Assembly (NCBI RefSeq): GCF_029168945.1
Contig: NC_083601.1
Span: forward strand, 30,679,660-30,743,659
DNA from: Cannabis sativa
Lineage: Eukaryota; Streptophyta; Magnoliopsida; Rosales; Cannabaceae
Reading direction: 5' to 3'
Length of the DNA stretch: 64,000 nt
Shown: positions 63,918 through 64,000 of the stretch, piece after piece
Layout of the letters: every line of letters begins with the position of its first letter
Position numbering within the stretch: position 1 is the stretch's first letter
Made by a program: the position numbers and the translations under genes
Notes under the pieces: model-generated
The model's database searches: none
Seen by the model: only the letters and a program-made list of their open reading frames with translations
What the model was told of the DNA's origin: nothing

Positions 63918-64000
63918 AGAAATGAGGGGGGTAAAATTGGGTTTAAGTAAAAGTTATCCCATTTTACAAATTATGTATAGTTTTAGATTAGGATACCAAT

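Overview
The window is nuclear DNA of a flowering plant, most likely a eudicot. The evidence is spliced genes with GT-AG introns, an AT-rich background, and a dense set of plant transposable-element families. The cytochrome P450 and trihelix proteins look like those of Rosales-type dicots, but species cannot be fixed from the sequence alone.

Only three host genes are convincing. An ATL-type membrane-anchored RING-H2 ubiquitin ligase lies at 1650-4826 (+, three exons). A single-exon CYP77A-type cytochrome P450 lies at 16244-17797 (-). A PETAL LOSS-like GT-2 trihelix transcription factor lies at 30056-32940 (-, two exons). They are not an operon or pathway; they are islands separated by 10-13 kb of transposon-rich DNA, and from about 33.4 kb to the window end I see no intact host gene.

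Region by region. 1-780: a LINE RNase H fragment (-) split by a 279-bp solo LTR. 1.6-4.8 kb: the RING-H2 gene. 5.87-7.50 kb: a Helitron. 7.62-11.82 kb: a 5'-truncated but nearly open LINE with target-site duplications (TSDs). 11.8-16.2 kb: AT-rich spacer with one 262-bp Mutator-type MITE. 16.2-17.8 kb: the P450. 20.9-26.5 kb: a MITE cluster (three more copies of the 262-bp family, CACTA- and hAT-like pieces) and a truncated LINE. 30.0-32.9 kb: the trihelix gene. 33.47-35.35 kb: a Mutator-like element with a nested solo LTR, in the upstream region of the trihelix gene. 37.4-43.8 kb: CACTA-like MITEs, a 595-bp Mutator-like element built of tandem repeats, a tRNA-derived SINE, and a G-rich hAT-like element carrying a nested element. 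47.8-50.1 kb: a second Helitron of the same family carrying a peptide deformylase exon fragment. 53.5-58.2 kb: a Ty1-copia retrotransposon with near-identical LTRs but decayed coding. 59.8-61.2 kb: a large palindromic Mutator-like element. 63.1-63.9 kb: a GGGCC/ATCG minisatellite and a long (GA)n tract.

Most element boundaries are supported by direct TSDs read from the sequence: 5 bp for LTR elements, 9 bp for Mutator types, 8 bp for hAT types, 14-18 bp for LINE/SINE, and A^T flanks for Helitrons. All family assignments come from motif reading without database searches.
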